Positions 37,237 through 45,831 of a DNA stretch of 64,000 bases are shown here, one piece after another. The notes beneath the pieces were generated by a model that saw only the letters and a program-made list of their open reading frames with translations, ran no database searches and was not told the origin of the DNA. Origin of the DNA: Pleomorphomonas oryzae DSM 16300 (GTDB lineage: Bacteria; Pseudomonadota; Alphaproteobacteria; Rhizobiales; Pleomorphomonadaceae); contig NZ_AUHB01000001.1 of NCBI RefSeq assembly GCF_000422965.1, positions 186,001 through 250,000 of the forward strand. The letters run 5' to 3'. The translations under genes were made by a program, and so were the position numbers. Numbering within the stretch: position 1 is the stretch's first letter; the number at the start of each line of letters is the position of its first letter.

Positions 37237-37872
37237 TTACCGCTGCAAGGCGGCGAGTTTTGCAGCGAGGCCGAGAAACAGCGCGCCCAACGAGCGGTCG
37301 AGCCATAAGGCGAGCCGATTGCTGGCGCGCAGCCTCGCCGTCAGCCAAGCGCCACCGAGTACCACCAGTGGTTCCACGATGGCGGCGACGACGATGATCA
37401 GGATGCCATGCAGCAGGAGTTGCAGCGGCACCGGTCCGGCACCGTCGACGACGAACTGCGGCAGGAAGGCGAGAAAGAAGATCGCCACCTTGGGATTGAG
37501 GATGTCGACCAACATGCCTTGCAGAAAGACGGCGGACAGGCGACTCTCGGCCAGCGCTGCCTCGACGTTGAAGGCGCTCGCCTTCGACCGCAGGGCTGAG
37601 ATGCCAAGGTAGGCGAGATAGGCGACACCGGCCCACTTCACCAGCGAGAAGGCGGCGGCCGAGGTGACGACGATGGCCGACAGGCCGATGGCGGCGAACA
37701 GCACGTGACAGAAGGCACCGGCCCATAGGCCGAACATGGCGGCAAGCCCCTGCCGACGGCCGCCGCGCGCCGTATGCCCCAGGATGAAGGCGATGTCCGG
37801 CCCCGGCGACACGTTCAACAGGAAGGCCGCTGTGAAAAAGGTCGCCCAGTGCGTCCAGTCATAACCCAACAT
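37237..37872 (-). CDS. LysE/RhtB-family amino-acid exporter
   Basis: Inner-membrane exporter of 211 residues with about six membrane segments. The family signature NVSPGPDIAFILGHTARGGRR is near the N-terminus, and DILNPKVAIFFLAFLPQF is the second hallmark. ATG 37872 has AGGA with 5-nt spacing; an ATG four codons upstream overlaps that site. It is convergent with uxaA, with 9 bp between the stops. Substrate is likely homoserine lactone, threonine, leucine or another amino acid; undetermined. Confidence 0.9.
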   Translation of the reverse strand: MLGYDWTHWATFFTAAFLLNVSPGPDIAFILGHTARGGRRQGLAAMFGLWAGAFCHVLFAAIGLSAIVVTSAAAFSLVKWAGVAYLAYLGISALRSKASAFNVEAALAESRLSAVFLQGMLVDILNPKVAIFFLAFLPQFVVDGAGPVPLQLLLHGILIIVVAAIVEPLVVLGGAWLTARLRASNRLALWLDRSLGALFLGLAAKLAALQR

Positions 37873-37931
37873 GTCTATCCTCATGCCATGAGCCTCTGGT
37901 TTACAGGCTCAGCAGCGACGATGCACGCGTC

Positions 37932-40900
37932 TTACGCCCGCCGCCGGGCCGGCACGTGCCGCGTCGCCCGGGCAGGCACGTCGAGATCGGCGGCCACTTC
38001 CGGTTCGAGCGGCAACGGTGCGTTGGCCGGACGCGGCACCTGATCGATGAGATCGGGGAGCCCACCGCCCTTATCGGTGGCGCGTACCGCTTCGCCGGGC
38101 GGCGTCAACGCGGCCGCCACATCATCGGCCGCGAGATGGCCGAGCAGATGCGTCAGGTTGACGATGCGATCGGCCACCACGTGGATGACGCCACTCTCCG
38201 ACTGCATGCGGCCGGTGACCGACACCATGCGCGAGCCCAGCACGATGGCCCGGTGCGCCTCGAACACCTTCGCCCAGACAATGATGTTGGCGATGCCGGT
38301 CTCGTCCTCAAGGGTCAGGAAGATGGTGCCTTTGGCGGTGCCTGGCCGCTGGCGCACCACGATGAGGCCCGCCACGGTGACACGGCGACCATCGGCGGTG
38401 CGCGTCAGATCGTCGCAAGGCATGGCGCGCAAACGATCGAGATGGGAGCGCAGGAAGCTCACCGGGTGGGCGCGCAGCGACATCCGGAGATGGCGATAAT
38501 CCATCACCACTTCTTCGCCTAGCGGCATGGGTGGCAGATGCATGTCCGGCTCAATCTCGCGCCCGGCCTCTTCGGCTGCCAGGAACAACGGCAGGTCGTC
38601 CTTGTCGCCGGATCGGCCAAGACCACGCACCACCCACAGCGCATCGCGGCGGCTAAGACCGAGCGAGGCGAAGGCATCGGCGTCGGCAAGCCGTTCCAGT
38701 GTCGAACTCGGCAAGCCGGTTCGGAGCCAGACGTCGCGGATGGAATCGTATCCCCCGCCCCGACGCTCGGCGATCAGTCGGCCATCCGCCTCCTTGAGGC
38801 CATTCACCTCACGGAAACCGAGGCGGAGGGCATGCGTCGTCAGTATCCGACCTGCCATCGAGGCGTGGCGCGGATGCGGGGTCACTTCCGGCGCGCCCGG
38901 CTCCAGTGTCGCGTCCCACTCCGAGAGGTTGATATCCGGCAGCCGTACGGTGACGCCATGGTCGCGTGCATCGCGGACGATCTGGGCCGGCGCGTAGAAA
39001 CCGAGCGGCTGGGCATTGAGCAGCGAAGCGGCGAAAACATCGGGGTAATAGCATTTAATGAAAGCCGAGGCGTAGACCAGCAGCGCGAAGCTCGCGGCGT
39101 GGCTCTCGGGAAAACCATAGTCGCCGAAACCCTCGATCTGGCGAAAGCAATTCTCGGCAAAGGTGCGGTCGTAGCCGCGCCCGGCCATGCCCTCCACCAT
39201 CTTGTCGCGGAAGGTTTTGATGGTGCCCATGCGGCGGAAGGTGGCCATGGCGCGCCGGAGTTTGTCCGCCTCGCCCGGCGTGAAGCCGGCGGCGACGATG
39301 GCGATACGCATCGCCTGCTCCTGGAACAATGGTACGCCCAGCGTCTTGCCGAGCACCTGCTCCAGTTCATCCTTCGGGCCATGTTCGGGTGATGGTTCGG
39401 GATACTTCGGCTTTTCGAGGCCCTGTCGTCGTCTGAGATAGGGATGCACCATATTGCCCTGGATGGGGCCGGGACGGACGATGGCCACTTCAATGACGAG
39501 GTCATAATAATTGGCCGGCTTCAGGCGCGGCAGCATGCTCATCTGCGCCCGGCTTTCGATCTGGAAGACGCCGAGCGTATCGGCGCGCTGGATCATGGCG
39601 TAGACCGCCTTCTTCTCGGCCGGCAGGCTGGCGAGCGTCCAGTGCCGGTCGTAATGCTCCCCGAGCATCTTCAGCGCCTTGGCCAGCGCTGTCAGCATGC
39701 CCAGGGCAAGCACATCCACCTTCAGCATGCCGAGCGCGTCGAGGTCGTCCTTGTCCCACTCGACGAAGGTGCGATCGGCCATGGCGGCGTTGCCGATCGG
39801 CACCGCTTCGTCGAGCCGGCCCGCCGTCAGCACGAAACCGCCGACGTGCTGGCTGAGATGGCGCGGAAAGCCAGAGAGTTCGCGGGCATATTGCAGCACC
39901 ATGGCAAGGCGTTTCTCTGTGGGATCGAAACCGGTGCGGCGGGCGTCGTCGTCCTTCAGTCCCTTCGATGGCGAGCCCCAGACCGAACCGGACAGCGCCG
40001 TCACCGCGTCATCGGTGAGACCGAACACCTTACCCACCTCGCGCACGGCGCTGCGGCCGCGATAGGTGATCACCGTGGCAGCGATGCCAGCCTTCTCCCG
40101 ACCGTAGCGCTCATAGATGTATTGGATCACCTCCTCGCGCCGGCCATGCTCGAAATCGACGTCGATATCCGGCGGCTCGCCCCGCTCGACCGAGATGAAG
40201 CGCTCGAACAGAAGCTCACCGCGCCTGGGGTCGACATCGGTAATTCCAAGGCAATAGCAGACGACGGAATTGGCGGCCGATCCGCGCCCCTGGCAGAGGA
40301 TACGCTTCGATCGTGCGAAGCGGACGATATCGTAGACAGTGAGGAAATAGGGCTCATATTCGAGCGTGGCGATGATGGCGAGTTCATGCTCGATGGTCTT
40401 GCGGATCCGATCGTCAACTCCGTCCGGGAAGCGTCGCCGAACCCCCTCCTCTATCAGCGCCACCAGAGCTTCGGCCGCCGTGTCGTAGCCAACAAAGGAC
40501 TCGCGGGGGTATTCGTAGCGGAGTTGATCGAGCGAGAAGTCGAGCCCGTCGAGGAAGCGTACCGTTTCGCTCACCGCCTGTGGCAGGTCGGCAAACAGCC
40601 GCTCCATTTCTTCCGGTGGCTTGAGGTGGCGTTCGGCATTCTGTTCGAGGCGGAAGCCGGCCTCGTCGATGGTGACATGCTCGCGGATGCAGGTGACGAT
40701 GTCCTGCAGCGGCCGTCGCTCCGGGGTATGATAGAGCGGATCGCCAAGGGCGATTGACCGCAAGTCGGTCGACTTGGCCAATTTCGCGAAGGCGGCAAGC
40801 CGCCGACGATCGTCGCCAAGCCGCGGCATGGTGATGCCGAGCCAAAGTTGGTCGTGCAAATCGGCAGCGAGCTTCTTCACCTGAGCACTGAAGGCCGGCA

Positions 40901-41291
40901 GCAGGCGGCGCGGCGGCACGACGATCAACCTGAGCCCTTCCGAAAACTCCTTGAGATCAGCAACCGTCAGAATGCAGTCGCCTTTTTCGGCTCGCCGGTT
41001 GCCGTTGGTGAGCAGCCGGCAGAGCCGGCCGTAGGCGGCGCGATCCTTGGGATAGGCGAGAAGGTCCGGCGTGCCATCGGTGAAGACGAGACGGGAACCG
41101 ACGGCAAGCCGCACGCCATATTCCTTGGCCGCCACATGGGCGCGCACCACGCCGGCCAGCGTGTTGCGGTCGGCGATGCCGATGCCGGCATAACCAAGCT
41201 GACCGGCCGTTCCCACCATCTCCAGGGGATGGGAGGCACCGCGCAGGAAGGAGTAGTTGGTAGCAGCGGCAAGCTCGGCATAAGCGCTCAT
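37932..41291 (-). CDS. dnaE2: Error-prone DNA polymerase DnaE2 (ImuC)
   Basis: C-family DNA polymerase of 1119 residues for SOS mutagenesis and lesion bypass. The N-terminal PHP domain begins YAELAAATNYSFLRGASHP; the palm has the catalytic motif PPDIDVDF, with further blocks GRGSAANSVVCYCLGI and FPRHLSQHVGGFV. A C-terminal OB-fold follows (VTVAGLIVVRQRPGTAKGT). It lacks the proofreading and tau-binding features of DnaE1 by length and family. ATG 41291 has GGAGGTGATC directly before it. It is third in imuA-imuB-dnaE2, 15 bp after imuB, under one SOS box. Confidence 0.97.
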   Translation of the reverse strand: MSAYAELAAATNYSFLRGASHPLEMVGTAGQLGYAGIGIADRNTLAGVVRAHVAAKEYGVRLAVGSRLVFTDGTPDLLAYPKDRAAYGRLCRLLTNGNRRAEKGDCILTVADLKEFSEGLRLIVVPPRRLLPAFSAQVKKLAADLHDQLWLGITMPRLGDDRRRLAAFAKLAKSTDLRSIALGDPLYHTPERRPLQDIVTCIREHVTIDEAGFRLEQNAERHLKPPEEMERLFADLPQAVSETVRFLDGLDFSLDQLRYEYPRESFVGYDTAAEALVALIEEGVRRRFPDGVDDRIRKTIEHELAIIATLEYEPYFLTVYDIVRFARSKRILCQGRGSAANSVVCYCLGITDVDPRRGELLFERFISVERGEPPDIDVDFEHGRREEVIQYIYERYGREKAGIAATVITYRGRSAVREVGKVFGLTDDAVTALSGSVWGSPSKGLKDDDARRTGFDPTEKRLAMVLQYARELSGFPRHLSQHVGGFVLTAGRLDEAVPIGNAAMADRTFVEWDKDDLDALGMLKVDVLALGMLTALAKALKMLGEHYDRHWTLASLPAEKKAVYAMIQRADTLGVFQIESRAQMSMLPRLKPANYYDLVIEVAIVRPGPIQGNMVHPYLRRRQGLEKPKYPEPSPEHGPKDELEQVLGKTLGVPLFQEQAMRIAIVAAGFTPGEADKLRRAMATFRRMGTIKTFRDKMVEGMAGRGYDRTFAENCFRQIEGFGDYGFPESHAASFALLVYASAFIKCYYPDVFAASLLNAQPLGFYAPAQIVRDARDHGVTVRLPDINLSEWDATLEPGAPEVTPHPRHASMAGRILTTHALRLGFREVNGLKEADGRLIAERRGGGYDSIRDVWLRTGLPSSTLERLADADAFASLGLSRRDALWVVRGLGRSGDKDDLPLFLAAEEAGREIEPDMHLPPMPLGEEVVMDYRHLRMSLRAHPVSFLRSHLDRLRAMPCDDLTRTADGRRVTVAGLIVVRQRPGTAKGTIFLTLEDETGIANIIVWAKVFEAHRAIVLGSRMVSVTGRMQSESGVIHVVADRIVNLTHLLGHLAADDVAAALTPPGEAVRATDKGGGLPDLIDQVPRPANAPLPLEPEVAADLDVPARATRHVPARRRA

Positions 41292-41306
41292 GATCACCTC
41301 CACTCC

Positions 41307-42956
41307 TCAGGCAAACAGTCCGTGCACGAACCAGCGCGGATGAGTGGTTTCGACCTGAAAGAGGCCTTCTCGGAACATCCAGAAGCGTCGCCCCTCGGCA
41401 TCCTCGACCCGGAAATAATCGCGTGTCGGCGCTTCCTGCCGCCACCACTCGCCGGCGATCCGTTCCGGCCCCTCGGCGCGCTTCACCTCGTGCGTAACGC
41501 GTCGCCAGCGGAAACGGAGCGGCGGACCATCCGGCACCGAGGCCATCGCTTCCACCAACTCTGGATGGGCGAACAGACGGATCGGCCGTTCCGGCGGGTC
41601 GCCGGGCAGTACCTTGGTTGCAAAGGCGTTGCCCTCCCCCGCCATGTGGGCCGGCACGGCGCGGCTCGCCTGCTCGGGAATATGGCTCGCGTGGGCTTTG
41701 AGCCGCCGCACCCGCCCCCGGCCGATGCGGGCGCCGACTCGATCGACGAAACGTGTCAACTCCAGCGCCATGTCGGGGCCGGCGAGCGACAGCGCCACAG
41801 CCTCGCGGCGGCTCGTCTCGGTGACGGCAACGGTGACGCAATCGAAGCCGTAGCCGGCATCGAACTCCTCGGCGAGGCTGTCGAGCCGACGGCAGAGAAT
41901 GTCCTGCATCACCGTCGCTTCGCGGCTCGGCCGGCTGAGGCCCGCTTCGATGTGAGAGAGAGCGCCATCGACCCGCCAGAGGCTGAGGCGGAGACGCAGC
42001 GCCCCCTCGCCGGCCGCCTCCAGCCGTTCGGCCAGCGCGCCGATCAGCGACAGGGCCACGGCGCGCACATCTTCCTGACGGGTGATCGGCTCGAAGAAGC
42101 GCCGCTCGGCGCAATAAGGCGCGACCGGCAGCCGCGGCGATAAGGTTTCCTCGGCGAGCCCCAGCGCCCGGTCGAGCTGGACGAGCACGGGGCGGCCGAA
42201 GCGGGCGGTGAGCGGCGCGCGCGGGGCGTCTATGAGGTCGCCGATGCGCTTCAGGCCAACACGGGCAAGCGCGTCGACGGTGGATGCATCGAGCCGTAGC
42301 GCCGCCACCGGCAGGCCGGCCAGCGCACGCCGCTCCTCGCCGGCTTGCAGCCTTCCACCCCGTCTGAAAGCGGCCAGCGCGTGGGCGGCACCGATGGTCG
42401 AGGCAATGCCGATGGTGACTGTCAGGCCTTGCCGTTCGAGCCGCTGCGCCATGTCGGCAGCCAAAGCTTCCTCGCCGTCGAACAGATGGGCGCAGCCGGC
42501 AATGTCGAGCACCAGCGTGAAATCCTCGGGATAAGGAAACTCCGGGTCGACGGACGACGTGCCGATGCGGCGACCGGCGAGCGGCGTATAGCGCTGCGCC
42601 CAGTCGCACAGCCGATCGAGGAAGGCCGCGTCGGCTTCCGGATCGGCGGCACGCACGTCGAGGCCAGGCACGCGGGCACGGGCGTCGGCAAGGCCGAGCC
42701 CCGGCTGCAATCCGAGCCGCACCGCCTGTCCGTCGACATGAGCAAGACGCGCGGCGCCGCGATGTTTGGCCATCAGCACCATGGGTAGGTGCGCCACGCC
42801 CTCAGCGGTTGCGGAAGGAAACGACCGTTGCCGATCCAGTCGGGCGAGGCGATCGGTCGCCAGATGCGGCAGCCAGGCGACCAGATAGCGGGATTGCCAG
42901 AGAGGCGGGTCCTTCGGCTTGGGACCCGCCGCGCGGGGCTCGGAAGGATTGCTCAT
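41307..42956 (-). CDS. imuB: ImuB, Y-family-like mutagenesis protein
   Basis: Non-catalytic Y-family relative that links DnaE2 and ImuA to the sliding clamp in translesion synthesis; 549 residues. It opens with RYLVAWLPHLATDRLARL in place of the catalytic motif of active Y polymerases, and the SxDE region reads LDIAGCAHLF, so the metal-binding acids are missing, as in other ImuB. Thumb-region helix-hairpin-helix is present (VDALARVGLKRIGDL). ATG 42956 lies 155 bp inside imuA in another frame, with GGAG upstream; no later start precedes the conserved sequence. Confidence 0.94.
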   Translation of the reverse strand: MSNPSEPRAAGPKPKDPPLWQSRYLVAWLPHLATDRLARLDRQRSFPSATAEGVAHLPMVLMAKHRGAARLAHVDGQAVRLGLQPGLGLADARARVPGLDVRAADPEADAAFLDRLCDWAQRYTPLAGRRIGTSSVDPEFPYPEDFTLVLDIAGCAHLFDGEEALAADMAQRLERQGLTVTIGIASTIGAAHALAAFRRGGRLQAGEERRALAGLPVAALRLDASTVDALARVGLKRIGDLIDAPRAPLTARFGRPVLVQLDRALGLAEETLSPRLPVAPYCAERRFFEPITRQEDVRAVALSLIGALAERLEAAGEGALRLRLSLWRVDGALSHIEAGLSRPSREATVMQDILCRRLDSLAEEFDAGYGFDCVTVAVTETSRREAVALSLAGPDMALELTRFVDRVGARIGRGRVRRLKAHASHIPEQASRAVPAHMAGEGNAFATKVLPGDPPERPIRLFAHPELVEAMASVPDGPPLRFRWRRVTHEVKRAEGPERIAGEWWRQEAPTRDYFRVEDAEGRRFWMFREGLFQVETTHPRWFVHGLFA

Positions 42957-43749
42957 CGGTACGCCACTCCATCATCCACATGCCAACCTGACCAAGACGA
43001 TTACGGGCGAGATCCGCCGCAAAAACCGGGTTTCCAGGATGTGCGCCGCCGCCGCTGGGGGCGGCTGCGACGCGCCATCGCGTGACGGCGCTGGTCGGGC
43101 CCGGGGCACCGCCAGTCCTGAGCAAAATTCCCGTGGAACGGCCACCATCGGCGATCAGCGACAGGCGGCGGCAGGCCGTCAGGTCGAGGCGGCGGTCATC
43201 GCCGAACGGCTCGATCACCACCGCCGCGAAGGCACGGGCAGCAAGCCCCTCCTCGGCAGCGCGCAGTACATCGGCAGTATCGCTGGCCGTCACCGCGATA
43301 AGGCGCGAAGGATCAAGGCCAAAGGCGGCAAGCCCTGGGCCGTAGGGCTCGCCCGCCTCGCGGCCGGCCATTTCAGCCCGCACCCAGAGCCAGAGACTAT
43401 CCCGCCCGGCCGCCGCCAGGAGCCGCCCCGCACATGCCAGGGCAAAGCCCGTCGCTGCCGCCATGTCGGGGGCACCTGCCGGACTGACATCATGGAGCGC
43501 GCCACGCTTGAGACCGCCCGTCGCCGCGTCAACCTCGGGATGGCCGAAGGCAACCGCCGTCGTCTCCGGTCCTGCCCAGGCGTTTGCCGCCCGCCCGCTC
43601 CGAAAGACCGACATCGGCGCGGCACGGCCAACGGTGGGCGCCATATCGTGCACCGGCACGCCAGCCAGTTCTTCCGCCGCGGCAGGATCGGCAAACCCCT
43701 CGCTTCGGCCGCGCGCTCGCTCCAGCTGCGCCACCTGCCGTCGAAGCAT
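42802..43749 (-). CDS. imuA: ImuA, SOS mutagenesis protein
   Basis: RecA-fold-like partner of ImuB and DnaE2, 315 residues. Family segments are TGGLKRGALHDVSPAGAPDM, LWLWVRAEMAGREAGEPYG and a C-terminal tail of Pro, Gly and Ser typical of ImuA. ATG 43749 has AGGA 5 nt upstream and leaves a short leader after the TATAAC at 43789-43784; a GTG at 43782 is the alternative but would lie at the expected transcript start. Its 3' end overlaps imuB by 155 bp. The SOS box at 43811-43825 controls the cassette. Confidence 0.93.
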   Translation of the reverse strand: MLRRQVAQLERARGRSEGFADPAAAEELAGVPVHDMAPTVGRAAPMSVFRSGRAANAWAGPETTAVAFGHPEVDAATGGLKRGALHDVSPAGAPDMAAATGFALACAGRLLAAAGRDSLWLWVRAEMAGREAGEPYGPGLAAFGLDPSRLIAVTASDTADVLRAAEEGLAARAFAAVVIEPFGDDRRLDLTACRRLSLIADGGRSTGILLRTGGAPGPTSAVTRWRVAAAPSGGGAHPGNPVFAADLARNRLGQVGMWMMEWRTDEQSFRAPRGGSQAEGPASLAIPLSGRLAAASGDRSPRPTGSATVVSFRNR

Positions 43750-43810
43750 AGCAATCCTGTCCGTCGACTCGCTCGCGAGCACGGTTATAACCCCCGTTTC
43801 CGTGGCCTTT

Positions 43811-43825
43811 GTTCTCTATATGTTC
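43811..43825 (-). promoter_or_regulatory. LexA box (SOS) of imuA-imuB-dnaE2
   Basis: GTTC-TCTATAT-GTTC, a perfect match to the alphaproteobacterial LexA motif GTTC-N7-GTTC, 62 bp upstream of imuA and next to the likely -35 region. Induction by DNA damage is expected. Confidence 0.92.
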
Positions 43826-43924
43826 CAGTATAGAAGGGGCTTTCGAAGAGTCAAGAACGGGCTGTGGCTGACCCTCAGGATGTTTCTGTTTGGATTCAGG
43901 AAATGGCTGCCGCTTCGCCGAGCA

Positions 43925-44680
43925 TCATACCTCGACGAGGGTCAAGCCGGAGGATTTGAACGGGCGCAAGGTTTCTCCAGGAAGGCCCGTCACCGTCACC
44001 AGGGTGCCGATATCGGCAAGCGGCATGATCTGGTAGGGAGACGCCGCTCCTAGTTTTTCATGTGTTGCCAGAACGATCGTTTCCGCCGATTGACGAGCGA
44101 TCAGCGCCTTGATTGCCGCCTCTTCCCGATCCCCCGTCGTGACGCCGGTTTCCGGATGCACGCCGGTTGCCCCCATGAAGAAGAGATCGGCGCGAATACG
44201 CGAGATCGCCTCGGCGCTCGTCGTTCCCACCGCGACGATGGAGTGCTTGAAAAGCCGCCCGCCAATGAGTTCGACCTCCACCAGGGGGTGACGGACCAGT
44301 TCCACTGCGATGCTCGGACTGTGGGTGACGACCACCGCCTTGAGATCGTGGGGAAGGTGACGGGCGAGCTGTACGTTGGTCGTGCCGCCGTCGAGAAAGA
44401 CGATCTGGCCGGGCTGGATCATGCGAGCCGCCGCCTGTCCGAGCCGGGCCTTTGCCGAAGAACCGACCTGCTCGCGGGATTCGTAATCCGCGACAGCCGG
44501 CGAGGCCGGCAAGGCTCCTCCATGAACGCGTAGCAGCAGGCCTTCACCGGCAAGTTCGCGCAAATCGCGCCGGATCGTATCTTCCGACACGCCCAACTTC
44601 TGGCTGAACTCCTTGGCGACAAGGCGGCCCTCTTGCCTGAGTATCTGTTGAATCAGCGCTTTACGTTCCGACGTGAGCAT
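43925..44680 (-). CDS. DeoR-family transcriptional repressor
   Basis: A 251-residue DeoR/GlpR regulator. The N-terminal winged helix is ERKALIQQILRQEGRLVAKE with recognition sequence LGVSEDTIRRDLRELAGEGL, and the C-terminal sugar-phosphate sensor has FLDGGTTNVQLARHLP, VTHSPSIA, IGGRLFKHSIVAVG and FMGATGVHPETGVTTGD. The effector is therefore probably a phosphorylated sugar. It is divergent from the Nudix-DUF4406 pair; three GCACGA repeats lie between them, 14-49 bp ahead of its own ATG. It probably represses itself and that pair. Confidence 0.93.
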   Translation of the reverse strand: MLTSERKALIQQILRQEGRLVAKEFSQKLGVSEDTIRRDLRELAGEGLLLRVHGGALPASPAVADYESREQVGSSAKARLGQAAARMIQPGQIVFLDGGTTNVQLARHLPHDLKAVVVTHSPSIAVELVRHPLVEVELIGGRLFKHSIVAVGTTSAEAISRIRADLFFMGATGVHPETGVTTGDREEAAIKALIARQSAETIVLATHEKLGAASPYQIMPLADIGTLVTVTGLPGETLRPFKSSGLTLVEV

Positions 44681-44693
44681 GCGATCCCCGATT

Positions 44694-44729
44694 GCACGAA
44701 ATTACTTGACTCTGCACGATATCGCACGA
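44694..44729. promoter_or_regulatory. Phased GCACGA repeats, candidate DeoR operator
   Basis: GCACGA at 44694-44699, 44714-44719 and 44724-44729: direct repeats starting 20 and 10 bp apart, on one face of the helix. TTGACT (44706-44711) between the first two could be a -35 for the Nudix gene. DeoR-family repressors often bind direct repeats of this kind. Confidence 0.6.
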
Positions 44730-44774
44730 AAATGAGGGCATATCCAGAGCAACGATCAAACCCGGGGTACGAAC

Positions 44775-45389
44775 TTGAGCATAGCCCATCGCGTTCGCGT
44801 GGAGGACGTCACCGTCCTCTCCGATGACTGGTACGTCCTGAAGAAGACGACCTTTTCCTTCCGGCGCAGCGATGGAAGCTGGCAGCGCCAATCGCGCGAG
44901 ACCTACGACCGGGGAAATGGCGCGACAATCCTGCTCTACGATCCGAAACGCCGCACCGTGATCCTGACCCGCCAGTTTCGCTATCCGGCCTTCGTCAATG
45001 GCCATGACGACCTGTTGATCGAAGCGCCGGCCGGCCTCCTCGACAATGCCGAACCCGAAATTCGCATCCGGGCCGAGACGGAAGAGGAAACGGGCTTTCG
45101 CGTGCGCGACGTGCGCCCCATCTTCGATGCCTTCATGAGCCCCGGCTCGGTCACCGAGCGGCTGCACTTCTTCGTTGGTCAGTACGAGCCCGGCGACAGA
45201 ACTTCGTCCGGTGGCGGCAACGAGGCCGAGGGCGAAGACATCGCCGTTCTGGAAGTCGGCATCGACGAGGCGCTGTCGATGATCGGATCCGGCGCCATCC
45301 GCGACGGCAAGACGATCATGCTCCTGCAATACGCCGCTCTTCACCTCTTTCCGCAAACAGCACAAAACGGGGAGATCGTCGCATGTTGA
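44775..45389 (+). CDS. Nudix hydrolase, NudK (GDP-mannose pyrophosphatase)-like
   Basis: A 204-residue Nudix enzyme similar to NudK, which splits GDP-mannose or other nucleoside diphosphate sugars. VLSDDWYVLKKTTFSF and ETYDRGNGATILLYDP are NudK-type. The Nudix box is GLLDNAEPEIRIRAETEEET, ending in GF; an Ala replaces the Arg/Lys usual before the first Glu of the RE pair, while the metal-binding EExx glutamates remain. FMSPGSVTERLHFFVGQY supports the subfamily. TTG 44775 is taken as start; no ATG precedes the conserved part. It overlaps the DUF4406 gene by 7 bp and is probably repressed by the divergent DeoR protein. Confidence 0.87.
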   Translation: MSIAHRVRVEDVTVLSDDWYVLKKTTFSFRRSDGSWQRQSRETYDRGNGATILLYDPKRRTVILTRQFRYPAFVNGHDDLLIEAPAGLLDNAEPEIRIRAETEEETGFRVRDVRPIFDAFMSPGSVTERLHFFVGQYEPGDRTSSGGGNEAEGEDIAVLEVGIDEALSMIGSGAIRDGKTIMLLQYAALHLFPQTAQNGEIVAC

Positions 45390-45742
45390 TCCTGATCGCC
45401 GGCCCCTACCGCTCCGGAACCGGAGACGATCCCCAAAAGATGGCCGACAATCTTCGCCGACTGGAGGAAGTCTCCTGGCCGCTGTTCAAAACCGGGCACA
45501 TTCCGATGATCGGCGAATGGATCGCCCTTCCCGTCTGGCAGTCGGCTGGTGGGAAAACGCTCGGTGATGAGCTCTACGACCAGATCTTCTATCCGACAGC
45601 CGAGCGCTTGTTGGCCATCTGCGATGCCGTTCTTCGCCTTCCAGGAGACTCAAAAGGCGCCGACACCGACGTTCGCCTGGCCAAGGAGCGGGGAATTCCG
45701 GTCTATTATCGGGTGGAGGATGTACCAGGCGTCGGAAACTGA
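45383..45742 (+). CDS. DUF4406-like / nucleoside 2-deoxyribosyltransferase-like protein
   Basis: A 119-residue protein with the N-terminal LILIAGPYRSG typical of the nucleoside 2-deoxyribosyltransferase-like fold (DUF4406), then AICDAVLRLPGDSKGADTDVRLAKERGIPVYY. The fold normally binds nucleotides and cleaves N-glycosidic bonds, with a Glu nucleophile in the segment after LPG; here that segment reads SKGADTDVRLAKERG and an Asp may take its place. ATG 45383 lies within the last codons of the Nudix gene (7-bp overlap), so the proteins are made together. Activity unknown. Confidence 0.78.
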   Translation: MLILIAGPYRSGTGDDPQKMADNLRRLEEVSWPLFKTGHIPMIGEWIALPVWQSAGGKTLGDELYDQIFYPTAERLLAICDAVLRLPGDSKGADTDVRLAKERGIPVYYRVEDVPGVGN

Positions 45743-45831
45743 TCCTTTCCCTGCCTTGACGTTGCCACGGATTGGTCTCACACAGGCCCGGTCCGGCGCC
45801 CCGCCAAGACACTCCTTCTCCGGGATCCTCC

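Noticed and set aside
39444-40757. 437-codon plus-strand frame
   Set aside because: Antisense to dnaE2; no recognisable domain.
40957-42609. 550-codon minus-strand frame covering parts of dnaE2 and imuB
   Set aside because: Out of frame with both conserved proteins and extremely Arg/Gly/Ala-rich, typical of a frame shadow.
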